Shown here: positions 43,942-52,186 of the stretch, piece after piece | Layout of the letters: every line of letters begins with the position of its first letter | Position numbering within the stretch: the stretch's first letter is position 1 | Source: Pigmentiphaga litoralis | Lineage (GTDB): Bacteria > Pseudomonadota > Gammaproteobacteria > Burkholderiales > Burkholderiaceae_B | Direction of reading: 5' to 3' | DNA: 64,000 nt | Assembly (NCBI RefSeq): GCF_013408655.1 | Contig: NZ_JACCBP010000003.1 | Location: forward strand, 434,001 to 498,000 | The notes under the pieces: model-generated | Seen by the model: only the letters and a program-made list of their open reading frames with translations | Told to the model about the DNA's origin: nothing | Databases searched by the model: none | Program-made: the position numbers and the translations under genes

Positions 43942-44658
43942 ATGACCAAGGTTGTTGTGTGCCGCGCGCCGCTGCGCCGGATTCTGATGGGCGTTGCCGC
44001 GATGGGATCGTTGCTGGCGGCATTGGGCGGTTGCGCCGTGCCCAAGATCGATATCGCGGGTCCCACCACCGCGCGTCCGGTTGACCCGATCGCCATGAGC
44101 GCAGCGCGTCGGCCCACCGGCGGCATCTATGCGTCGGCACCGGGGTATCGCCCGCTGTTTGAAGATGTGCGGGCACGCGACGTAGGCGACACCCTCGTGG
44201 TCAAGCTTGAAGAGCGGATCAACTCCACGCAAAGCAACAACACATCAACCCAGCGCACCGCGTCGGCACGCGCCAGCATCCCGTCGCTGGCCAAGTTGCC
44301 GGGCGGCGGGCTGCTGCGCGGCCTGGGCATCGAAGCTGACAGCGACAACAAGTTCAACGCCAAGGGCGCCACGGGCGCATCCAACATCCTGTCGGGCACC
44401 GTGGCCGTGACCGTGACCGAAGTGCTGCCCAATGGCAACCTGGTGGTCGCCGGCGAAAAGCAGATCGGCACCAACCGGGAGACCGAGCGCGTGCGCTTCT
44501 CGGGTGTCGTCAACCCGACCAACATTGTTGGCGGCAATACGGTCAGCTCGACCCAGGTGGCCGACGCCCGGATCGAGTACCGCGGCCAGGGCGCCATTGA
44601 TGATGCCCAGACCGTTGGCTGGCTGTCGCGTTTCTTCTTCTCGGTGTTGCCTTTCTGA
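43942..44658 (+). CDS. flgH: Flagellar L-ring lipoprotein FlgH
   Basis: FlgH forms the outer-membrane L ring. The ATG at 43942 gives 238 residues with a lipoprotein signal: basic start, hydrophobic core and lipobox LGGC with the lipidated Cys31. The mature part has VRARDVGDTLVVKLEERINS, VAVTVTEVLPNGNLVVAGEK and the end GWLSRFFFSVLPF. The last base of its stop is the first base of the flgI ATG (TGATG). Confidence 0.96.
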   Translation: MTKVVVCRAPLRRILMGVAAMGSLLAALGGCAVPKIDIAGPTTARPVDPIAMSAARRPTGGIYASAPGYRPLFEDVRARDVGDTLVVKLEERINSTQSNNTSTQRTASARASIPSLAKLPGGGLLRGLGIEADSDNKFNAKGATGASNILSGTVAVTVTEVLPNGNLVVAGEKQIGTNRETERVRFSGVVNPTNIVGGNTVSSTQVADARIEYRGQGAIDDAQTVGWLSRFFFSVLPF

Positions 44659-45815
44659 TGTCTTCCTTCTTCTTTCCGGTGCGTACGGGCGCCTCGCGTG
44701 CCGGCTTGGCCCGCCTTGTGGGCGCAGTGTGCATAGGCGCGCTGTCGCTGGTGCTTGCCGCCGCGCCGGTGCAGGCCGCACGCATCAAAGACCTGGCGAC
44801 CCTGCAGGGTGTGCGCAGCAACCAGCTGGTGGGCTACGGCCTTGTGGTCGGCCTGGACGGTACCGGCGACCAGACCACGCAGACGCCATTCACCACCCAA
44901 TCCCTGATGTCCATGCTGTCCAACCTGGGCATCAACGTGCCGCCCGGGACGCGGCTCCAGCTTAAAAACGTGGCAGCCGTGATGGTCACGGCGTCATTGC
45001 CCGCGTTTGCGCAGCCAGGTCAGCAACTCGACATCACCGTCAGTTCCATGGGCAACGCCAAGTCGCTGCGCGGCGGCACCTTGCTGCTCACGCCACTCAA
45101 AGGCCTGGATAACCAGGTCTATGCAATGGGACAGGGCAACCTGTCGGTGGGCGGTGCGGGCGCGTCGGCGGCGGGAAGCCGCGCGCAGATCAACCACTTG
45201 AGCGCTGGACGTATTCCCGGCGGCGCCACGGTCGAACGCGAAGTCGCGACCCCGTTTGCCGACGACAGCATGCTTCGCCTGGAACTCACCACGGCGGATT
45301 TCTCGACCGCGCGTGCGGTGGTTGAAGCCATCAACAAGTTCTTCGGCAGTTCGGTGGCCCGCGCGCTGGATGGCCGCGTGATCGAACTGGCATCGCCCGG
45401 TACTCCGAACTCGCGGGTGACCTTCATGTCGCAGATCGAAGACATCGAAGTCAACGGCAGCCGCGCACCGGCACGCGTCGTCATCAACGCGCGCACCGGG
45501 TCAGTCGTCATGAACCAGAGCGTGCGCCTCAGCCCGGTTGCGGTGGCGCACGGCAACCTGAGCGTCACGGTGTCGACGACGCCCCAGGTCAGCCAGCCGG
45601 CGCCGTTCAGCGCCGGGCAGACCGTGGTGACCGAACGTGCCGACATCGAAATCCGCCAGGGCGGGGGCCCGATCATGCATCTTGATGGCGGCGCGCAGTT
45701 GTCCGAAGTGGTCAAAGCCTTGAACATGCTGGGCGCGACACCGCAAGACCTCATTTCCATCCTGCAGGCACTCAAGACGGCAGGCGCACTGACGGCGGAC
45801 CTGGAGATCATCTGA
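44658..45815 (+). CDS. flgI: Flagellar P-ring protein FlgI
   Basis: FlgI forms the periplasmic P ring. It has 385 residues including a signal peptide ending near APVQA-ARIKDLA. The mature N-terminus is highly typical: RIKDLATLQGVRSNQLVGYG followed by LVVGLDGTGDQTTQTPFTTQ. The C-terminus ends LNMLGATPQDLISILQALKT. Its export and assembly are helped by FlgA (38515). Stop and the flgJ start overlap by one base. Confidence 0.97.
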   Translation: MSSFFFPVRTGASRAGLARLVGAVCIGALSLVLAAAPVQAARIKDLATLQGVRSNQLVGYGLVVGLDGTGDQTTQTPFTTQSLMSMLSNLGINVPPGTRLQLKNVAAVMVTASLPAFAQPGQQLDITVSSMGNAKSLRGGTLLLTPLKGLDNQVYAMGQGNLSVGGAGASAAGSRAQINHLSAGRIPGGATVEREVATPFADDSMLRLELTTADFSTARAVVEAINKFFGSSVARALDGRVIELASPGTPNSRVTFMSQIEDIEVNGSRAPARVVINARTGSVVMNQSVRLSPVAVAHGNLSVTVSTTPQVSQPAPFSAGQTVVTERADIEIRQGGGPIMHLDGGAQLSEVVKALNMLGATPQDLISILQALKTAGALTADLEII

Positions 45816-47005
45816 TGGCAAAACTGGATGCAGGCACTTCGGCCGGGATGGCCATCGATGCGCGGTCGCTCGACGCGCTCAAGGTGCAGTCGCGGACCGA
45901 CCCGAAGGCGTCCGCACGGACCGCCGCGCGTCAGTTCGAAGCCCACTTCGCGCAGACGCTGCTGAGCCAGATGCGCCAGACGTCCTTCGCGGGCGAAGGC
46001 GGCATTGCCGAAGCCTTCAACAGTCCCGCCACCCAGAACTGGCGTGGCATGCTGGACCAGCAGATGGCGCAGACACTGTCTGGCGTGCCGACCAAGCGTC
46101 CCGATGGGTCCACGTCGCCCGCACCCGAACATAGCGGTCTGGGGCTGGCCGACGTGATCGAAAAACAGATGACACGCAGCACCGTGTCGGCCGACTCGGT
46201 GGCCCGCGCGGGCATGCCGCTGTCGATGTCGACGCTCAGCCTGGCGCGCTCGCGTGCCAGCCTGCAAGGGCAGGGGCAGCAGGTCGACCCCGGCGCGGCG
46301 CTGAATCTGAACGGAGCGCGCCGCATCCAGAACGGCAGTTTTTCCAGTGCGTCGGGCAGCAACGGGGTAGATGCAGGAACAGGTAAAGGTTCAGTCGGCG
46401 GGGTGGGTGCGGGCGGCGCCATGGCCGACACGATCCGCCGCTACACCGGGCAGACGCAGCAGCGGGTCGGCGCCGCGGTTTCCGCGGGTGCAGCAGGCGC
46501 ATCCGGCGCGGCTGCAACGGCCACCGTCGCCGGCTCACCCGAAGACGTGCGCACCGCGTTTCTGGCGAAATACATGCCGGCGGCGCGCAGAGCGGAAGAA
46601 GCGACCGGCATTCCGGCCGTGTATATCCTCGGTCAGGCAGCGCTCGAGTCCGGCTGGGGCAAGCACGAGATCCGCAGCGCGGACGGCCAGCGCAGCCACA
46701 ACCTCTTTGGCGTCAAAGCCACGGGCTGGTCAGGCCGTGTCGCTGAAACCCGGACCACCGAATACACCGATGGCAAGGCGGAACGCGTGTCCGCCAAATT
46801 CCGGGCGTATGACTCTTACGAAGACGCGTTCGAAGATTATGCGCGCATGTTGTCGACCAATCCCCGTTATGCCAACGCCTTGAAGGGCAGCGGCAGCGCC
46901 GAGCAGTTCGCGCAGGGCCTGCAGCGCGCCGGCTACGCCACGGATCCGCGCTACGCCGAAAAGCTGTCCAGCACGATCCGCCGCGCCATGAAGGTGGTGG
47001 TCTGA
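45815..47005 (+). CDS. flgJ: Flagellar rod-cap and peptidoglycan hydrolase FlgJ
   Basis: FlgJ caps the growing rod and cuts peptidoglycan so that the rod can pass. It has 396 residues and both domains. The N-terminal Rod-binding domain (about 30-100) contains RTAARQFEAHFAQTLLSQMR. A Gly/Ala/Ser-rich linker spans about 160-240. The C-terminal glucosaminidase-fold domain (about 245-396) shows VYILGQAALESGWGKHEIRS with a predicted catalytic Glu278. It is the dual-domain form found in beta- and gamma-proteobacteria and the last gene of the flgB operon. Confidence 0.96.
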   Translation: MAKLDAGTSAGMAIDARSLDALKVQSRTDPKASARTAARQFEAHFAQTLLSQMRQTSFAGEGGIAEAFNSPATQNWRGMLDQQMAQTLSGVPTKRPDGSTSPAPEHSGLGLADVIEKQMTRSTVSADSVARAGMPLSMSTLSLARSRASLQGQGQQVDPGAALNLNGARRIQNGSFSSASGSNGVDAGTGKGSVGGVGAGGAMADTIRRYTGQTQQRVGAAVSAGAAGASGAAATATVAGSPEDVRTAFLAKYMPAARRAEEATGIPAVYILGQAALESGWGKHEIRSADGQRSHNLFGVKATGWSGRVAETRTTEYTDGKAERVSAKFRAYDSYEDAFEDYARMLSTNPRYANALKGSGSAEQFAQGLQRAGYATDPRYAEKLSSTIRRAMKVVV

Positions 47006-47113
47006 CGGGGGTGGTCGGCGTAGGTCCGGTTGGGCAGGCAGCGCCAGCTTGCCGACCCAGGCGATTTGTTCCGAGCGAGCTTGACCCCAAGCGGTTCAGT
47101 GCAGCGCCGTGGC

Positions 47114-47140
47114 TCAAGATTCCCCCCCGACAACCGTTAA
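47114..47140 (+). promoter_or_regulatory. Sigma-28 promoter for flgK-flgL
   Basis: The -35 is TCAAGATT (47114-47121), the spacer is 11 bp, and the -10 is ACCGTTAA (47133-47140). The flgK ATG is 52 bp downstream. The -35 is identical to those before motA and flaG. It lies in the 187-bp gap after flgJ. Confidence 0.8.
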
Positions 47141-47192
47141 TCCAAGGAACGGGCGAAACCGCTCCAGGCACTTCGCATAGGCATCTGCTGAT

Positions 47193-49094
47193 ATGGCAAC
47201 CAGTATCCTGAACATCGCATTGACCGGACTCAAGGCCGCCCAGGCCGGCATGTCCGTCACCGCGAACAACATCACCAATGCCGATACGGTCGGGTATTCA
47301 CGCCAGACCTTGGTGCAGAACGCGTCGTTCTCCAATTTTTCCGGTTCGGGATACTTCGGCCAGGGCGTGGACGTGGTGACCGTTACCCGCGCCTACAACG
47401 CGTTCCTGACCGCACAGACCACGCAGGCCGCGTCGTCGCTCAGCTACCTCGATACCTACTCCGACCAGATGACCGGGCTGATGAACCGGATGGGCACGGT
47501 CGAAACGGGTATCACGAACTCGCTGAATACCATGTACGAGGCCATGAGCAATCTTGGCCAGCGTCCCAGCGAATCGGCGCCGCGGCAGGCGGCGCTGACG
47601 GCGGCCCAGTCCGCGTCGGCGCGCTTTCGCAGCATCAGCGATGACCTGAGCAGCCTGCGCAACGGCACCAACCAGCAGATCTCGGCGACCACGGTCAAGA
47701 TCAACGAACTGGTTCAGTCCATTGCGACCTACAACGACAAGATCAACGTGGCCATGGGCGCTACCGGCAATGGCCACTCGCCCAACGAACTGCTGGACCA
47801 GCGCGAGCAGGTGCTGCGCGAACTCGGCAAGCTCACGTCCATCAGCTTCAGCACGCAAGAAAACTCCGTCAACGTGAACCTGACCAGCGGCCAGCCGCTG
47901 GTTGTTGGCACCGTGGCATCGCAATTCGTTTTCCAGTCCGATGCGAACTCGCTGGCCGGCGGTACGCTGACCCTAATGCGTTCGGGCAAGGAAACGCCGC
48001 TGCGCGAGTCCGACCTGGAAGGCGGATCCCTTGGCGCGCTCGTCCAGTTCCGCGACAAGGAACTGAATAACGCGCAGACCCAGCTTGGCAAGATCGCCAT
48101 TGCCATGGCTGCCGGCTATAACCAGCAGCAGCAATTCGGGATCGACGCCAAGGGCGCCGCGGGTACGCCCATGTTCACCATTGGCGCCCCCCTGGTCGTG
48201 CCGGGCCGCAGCAATACCGGAGACGGCTCGGTATCGATCAGCGTGACCGACATCCGGTCGCTGACGGGCGATGACTATCAGGTGACCCGCAACGGCAGCG
48301 ATTACGTCGTGACACGCGGCAGTTCCGGCGCGGTCGTGGGCACCTACGATTCCTTGCCCCAGAAATTTGAAGGGCTGCAAATTGGCCTGACGTCCGGCGA
48401 CATGGCCGACGGTGACTCGTTCACCATCAGCGTGGCGCGGGAAGCGGCAAGCGGTCTGCAGGTGCTGATCAACGATCCGAACAAGATCGCCACGGCGGCG
48501 CCGATGGAACTCAAGACGGCAGCCGCCAACAAGGGTACGGGCGTCATCGGCCACCTGCATTCGGTTCAGGCTGATACCGTGGACTACGGCAGCTCGGTCA
48601 ATGTCGTGTTCACCGACAGCAGCAAGTACGAGCTGCGCAACAATGCAGGCGCGGTGCTGGGCGCTGGCGCGCTTACCCCGCCCAAGTCCGAGATCGCGTT
48701 GAACGGCTGGTCGTTCGACATGACCGGCACGCCATCCGCAGGGGACACCTTTACGGTGGCTGCGTCGCCCGGCGATCCCTCGGGTGACAACCGCAATGCA
48801 TTGGCCATGGCCGCGCTGAGCACAACCAAGCTGCTTGATGGCAATACCCTGACCGACAAGTACGCGTCGCTGGTCGCGCAGGTCGGTACCCGGGCCAGCG
48901 CCGTCAACGTCAGCAAGACGGCGCAGCAGGCCGCCTTCACGCAGTCGATCAACGAAGAACAGTCGAATGCCGGCGTGAACACCGACGAGGAAGGCGCGTC
49001 CCTGATCCGCTATCAGCAAGCCTATGCGGCGGCCGGCAAGATCCTGGCGATGTCGTCGCAATTGTTTGATGAACTGATCACGTCGATCCGCTGA
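47193..49094 (+). CDS. flgK: Hook-filament junction protein FlgK (HAP1)
   Basis: FlgK links hook and filament. It has 633 residues, longer than the enteric 547 because of an expanded central region. The N-terminus ILNIALTGLKAAQAGMSVTA followed by NNITNADTVGYSRQTLVQ and the C-terminus SINEEQSNAGVNTDEEGASL then IRYQQAYAAAGKILAMSSQL are canonical. Its chaperone is FlgN (37749). It is transcribed from its own sigma-28 promoter with flgL. Confidence 0.96.
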   Translation: MATSILNIALTGLKAAQAGMSVTANNITNADTVGYSRQTLVQNASFSNFSGSGYFGQGVDVVTVTRAYNAFLTAQTTQAASSLSYLDTYSDQMTGLMNRMGTVETGITNSLNTMYEAMSNLGQRPSESAPRQAALTAAQSASARFRSISDDLSSLRNGTNQQISATTVKINELVQSIATYNDKINVAMGATGNGHSPNELLDQREQVLRELGKLTSISFSTQENSVNVNLTSGQPLVVGTVASQFVFQSDANSLAGGTLTLMRSGKETPLRESDLEGGSLGALVQFRDKELNNAQTQLGKIAIAMAAGYNQQQQFGIDAKGAAGTPMFTIGAPLVVPGRSNTGDGSVSISVTDIRSLTGDDYQVTRNGSDYVVTRGSSGAVVGTYDSLPQKFEGLQIGLTSGDMADGDSFTISVAREAASGLQVLINDPNKIATAAPMELKTAAANKGTGVIGHLHSVQADTVDYGSSVNVVFTDSSKYELRNNAGAVLGAGALTPPKSEIALNGWSFDMTGTPSAGDTFTVAASPGDPSGDNRNALAMAALSTTKLLDGNTLTDKYASLVAQVGTRASAVNVSKTAQQAAFTQSINEEQSNAGVNTDEEGASLIRYQQAYAAAGKILAMSSQLFDELITSIR

Positions 49095-49185
49095 TTGGTG
49101 GGGTAGTCACCCTATCCGCACTTCGATCCGTACGCCGTTCCGACTTTCGCCTGACCCGCATACCCCACGCACCAAGAGACTTGCC

Positions 49186-50400
49186 ATGAGAATCAGCTCC
49201 GCCCAGTTGCATGAAGCCAGCGTCCGCGCCATGACCACCCAGCAGGCGTCCCTTGTGAAGGTGGCCCAGCAGGTGGCAGAAGGCCGTCGTGTCTTGACGC
49301 CGGCCGATGACCCGATCGCGTCGAGCCGCGAAGTGGCGCTGGATGCCAGCCTCCGGTCGTCGGAACAGATGCAGAAGAATCAGGCGGACGTGAAGGGGCA
49401 GCTGGAGCAGGCCGAAAACTACCTGGGCCAGGGCAGCACGCTGCTGTCGGCGTTCAAGTCGTCCATCGTCAAGGCGGGCAGCGGCGTGTTGAGCCCGTCC
49501 GATCGGGCCTCGGTCGTGGCGGACATGACCAGCCTGCGCGACCAGATGATGTCGTTGGCCAACACCCAGGACGAAAGCGGCAACTTCGTGTTCGCAGGCT
49601 TCAAGCGCGACTCCCAGCCGTTTTCACGCACGTCCGAAGGCGTCGTCTACGGCGGCGACAGCGGCATCCGCCAGAGCCAGATCGGACCGAACCGGTTCAT
49701 CGACGCCAACTTCTCGGGCGCGTATGTGTTCGATACGGCGCTTACCGGCAAGTCCGGTGTCGTGGCAACCGCCGGCGACGCCAATATGGGTGGCCTGCTG
49801 CTGACGGGCAGCACCATCAACGACAAGACAATCTGGGGCACCGAAAAAGCCCTCGGCCCGTTCAACGTGGCGTTCGGCGCCGACGGGGCGTACACAGTCA
49901 CTGACGGCGATGGCGAGCCTTACGCTGCCGGCACGCTGACCAAAGGTGCGGCCACGCTGGACGTTGCCGGCGTCCGCCTGTCGTTCAGCGGCGCGCCCAA
50001 GGCCGGCGATACGCTCAGCGTGTCCAGCTCGACCAGTCAAAGCATCTTCGACACCATGGATCAGGCCATTGCGGCGCTGAGCATGCCGGAGTCGTCGCAG
50101 GAATCCGCGCGGCGGGGCAATGCGCTGTTTGCCCTGTCGGCAAACATCGACGGCGGCCTGGACCGGATGCTGGAAGCCCGCACATCGCTGGGCAGCCGGC
50201 TGAACGAGGTCGAAGCCGCCCTGTCGGCGGACAGCGCGCGCAGCGACGCGTTGACCGAAGAAATTGCCCGCGTGACCGGGGCCGACGCAACGTCGCAAGT
50301 CGAGTTGGCAACGCAACTGGCCCAGCGCAAGTTCAGCGTCGAAGCCGCCCAACTGACTTACACTAAGATTTCGCAACTAAGCATCTTCAACTACCTCTGA
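49186..50400 (+). CDS. flgL: Hook-filament junction protein FlgL (HAP3)
   Basis: FlgL joins FlgK to the flagellin filament. It has 404 residues. It is a flagellin-like protein: the N-terminal helices contain QQVAEGRRVLTPADDPIASS, and the C-terminal helix contains VELATQLAQRKFSVEAAQLT with the ending KISQLSIFNYL. The 91 bp between flgK and flgL shows no promoter-like match. It is followed 63 bp later by the receiver-ATPase gene on the same strand. Confidence 0.96.
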   Translation: MRISSAQLHEASVRAMTTQQASLVKVAQQVAEGRRVLTPADDPIASSREVALDASLRSSEQMQKNQADVKGQLEQAENYLGQGSTLLSAFKSSIVKAGSGVLSPSDRASVVADMTSLRDQMMSLANTQDESGNFVFAGFKRDSQPFSRTSEGVVYGGDSGIRQSQIGPNRFIDANFSGAYVFDTALTGKSGVVATAGDANMGGLLLTGSTINDKTIWGTEKALGPFNVAFGADGAYTVTDGDGEPYAAGTLTKGAATLDVAGVRLSFSGAPKAGDTLSVSSSTSQSIFDTMDQAIAALSMPESSQESARRGNALFALSANIDGGLDRMLEARTSLGSRLNEVEAALSADSARSDALTEEIARVTGADATSQVELATQLAQRKFSVEAAQLTYTKISQLSIFNYL

Positions 50401-50463
50401 TCCCAGCTGCCGGTGTGAACTTCGCCCTCCGGCACGGACCGCAGGGGCATACTCAGAGGCAGC

Positions 50464-51429
50464 ATGCAGCAGGACCTGTTCAACATCTTGGTCGTGGATG
50501 ATGAGCCACTCAATCTGGCCATCATTTCCGAACACTTGTCGGACCCCCGATACCGATTGAAGGCTGCCAGTGATGGCATCCAGGCCTGGGACATGCTGCA
50601 GCATGGCGGCGTCCCCTTCGACATCGTCGTGCTCGACCGCATGATGCCGGGCATCAATGGCATCGAATTGCTCGAGCGGATGAAGTCCGACCCCCGCTTC
50701 GCCGACATCCCCGTCATCATGCAGACGGCCGCGTCGCGCCAGCACGAGGTCCTGGAGGGCTTCACGAAGGGGGCCCACTACTACCTGACCAAACCCTACG
50801 AACACGCGATCCTGGTGGCTGTGGTGTCCGCTGCGATCGATGTTCGCGCGCGGCAGAAGCAGCTCAAGCGCCAGCTGACCGACGCGCAGGAAATCTTCTC
50901 CAACGTTCAGCGTGCGCAGTTCACGTTTTCGACCCTGTCGGAAGCGCGCCAGCTGGCGTCTTTCCTGGCCAAGCTGTGCCCAAATCCGGAAGCCGTCGTG
51001 GTCGGCCTGGCCGAGCTCATGATCAACGCGATCGAACACGGCAACCTGGAACTCGGCTATGCCGAGAAGGGCCGCCTGAGCGTGGAAGGTGGATGGGCGC
51101 AGGAAATCGAGCGGCGCCTGGCCATGCCCAAGTACGCGCACCGCATCGCGCAGGCGACCTTCCGGCGTTTGCCCGACCGGCTTGTCTTTCACATTCTGGA
51201 CGAAGGCCCGGGCTTCGACTGGCCGTCATTCCTGGAAATGTCGCCCGATCGCGCCTTTGATTCGCACGGCCGGGGCATTGCCATGGCGAACATGCTGGCG
51301 TTCGATAATCTTTCGTATCTGCGTGACGGGCGGGAGGCAGTCTGTACCGTGCTGCATTCCGACACGACCGGGGCGGCGTTGGACAAGGCCGGCGGCGGGA
51401 AGTACTACACGAGCCGGATGGGCGAGTAA
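50464..51429 (+). CDS. Response regulator fused to an RsbW/SpoIIAB-type ATPase
   Basis: A 321-residue two-domain protein. The receiver (1-125) is complete: Asp12-Asp13, phosphosite Asp58 (VVLDRMMPGINGIELL), Thr88 and Lys110 (YYLTKPYEH). A helical linker (about 126-170) follows. The second domain (about 170-305) is a GHKL ATPase of the anti-sigma type: N box GLAELMINAIEHGNLELG, G1 DEGPGFDW, G2 SHGRGIAMANML, and no phospho-accepting His box. In known relatives such domains bind or phosphorylate anti-sigma antagonists, or act as output modules of regulators. No STAS-domain partner or extra sigma factor is encoded nearby. It lies behind flgKL and may be co-transcribed with them. Function unknown. 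Confidence 0.85.
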   Translation: MQQDLFNILVVDDEPLNLAIISEHLSDPRYRLKAASDGIQAWDMLQHGGVPFDIVVLDRMMPGINGIELLERMKSDPRFADIPVIMQTAASRQHEVLEGFTKGAHYYLTKPYEHAILVAVVSAAIDVRARQKQLKRQLTDAQEIFSNVQRAQFTFSTLSEARQLASFLAKLCPNPEAVVVGLAELMINAIEHGNLELGYAEKGRLSVEGGWAQEIERRLAMPKYAHRIAQATFRRLPDRLVFHILDEGPGFDWPSFLEMSPDRAFDSHGRGIAMANMLAFDNLSYLRDGREAVCTVLHSDTTGAALDKAGGGKYYTSRMGE

Positions 51430-51493
51430 CTCTGCCGTGACTGCCGCGCCCTGACGGGCGACGACGGCACGGTCCTACACGCCACCCAAACAA

Positions 51494-51520
51494 AAGGCGT
51501 CGCCCACCGGGCGACGCCTT
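51494..51520. terminator. Bidirectional hairpin between convergent genes
   Basis: A perfect 12-bp stem, AAGGCGTCGCCC / GGGCGACGCCTT, with a 3-base loop. It lies between the receiver-ATPase stop (51429) and the NarL-type regulator stop (51554). The A/T ends are short, so it may stop both transcripts moderately. Confidence 0.75.
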
Positions 51521-51553
51521 GTACCTTCAACTGCAGCAGCAAGAGCCTGAGCG

Positions 51554-52186
51554 TCAGTCCACCAGCCGATGCTTCAGCGCGTAGTGCGTGAGCTCGGAGT
51601 TGTTCTTCAGCTTCATCTTTTCGAGCAGTCGCGCGCGATAGACCGACACCGTCTTGGGCGACAGCGACATGGCTTCGGCGATCTGCGTCAGCGTGCGGCC
51701 CGAGGCGATCATGGCCATGGTCTGGTATTCGCGATCGGACAGCGTTTCGTGCACCGGGCGCTCGTCCCCCTGGCTCAGATGCGTGGCCAGCTGTTCGGCG
51801 AGTTCGGGCGTGATGTACTTCTTGCCGCGCGCAACGGTGCGGATCGCTTCGATAACCGTTTCGGGCGGCGAGTTCTTGTGCAGATAACCGGCGGCGCCTG
51901 CCTTGACGCTGCGTACCGCATACTGGTCTTCGGGATACATGCTGAGCATCAGCACGGCCGTCTTGGGCCAGCGCTCTCGTACCTGCTTGAGGGCGTCGAG
52001 CCCGCTCTTGCCAGGCATGGAAATATCCATCAGCACCACGTCGGCTTCGGTCTTGCGCAGCATGTCGAGCAATTCGCCGCATTCGCCGGCTTCACCGACG
52101 ACGCTGATGCCGCCTTCTGTCTGTGCGATCTGACGCAGGCCAGAGCGAACGATGGCGTGGTCGTCAACGATAACCAGGCGAATCAT
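51554..52186 (-). CDS. NarL/FixJ-family response regulator
   Basis: A 210-residue regulator. The receiver has Asp8-Asp9, the phosphosite Asp54 (VVLMDISMPGKSGLDAL) and Lys in GYLHKNSPPE. The C-terminal LuxR-type helix-turn-helix reads LSDREYQTMAMIASGRTLTQ then IAEAMSLSPKTVSVYRARLL. It overlaps the upstream kinase gene by 4 bases, so the two form a two-component pair. The stretch is typical of UvrY/BvgA-like regulators in this order, but the target genes are not known. Location among flagellar and chemotaxis genes suggests motility control. Confidence 0.93.
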   Translation of the reverse strand: MIRLVIVDDHAIVRSGLRQIAQTEGGISVVGEAGECGELLDMLRKTEADVVLMDISMPGKSGLDALKQVRERWPKTAVLMLSMYPEDQYAVRSVKAGAAGYLHKNSPPETVIEAIRTVARGKKYITPELAEQLATHLSQGDERPVHETLSDREYQTMAMIASGRTLTQIAEAMSLSPKTVSVYRARLLEKMKLKNNSELTHYALKHRLVD

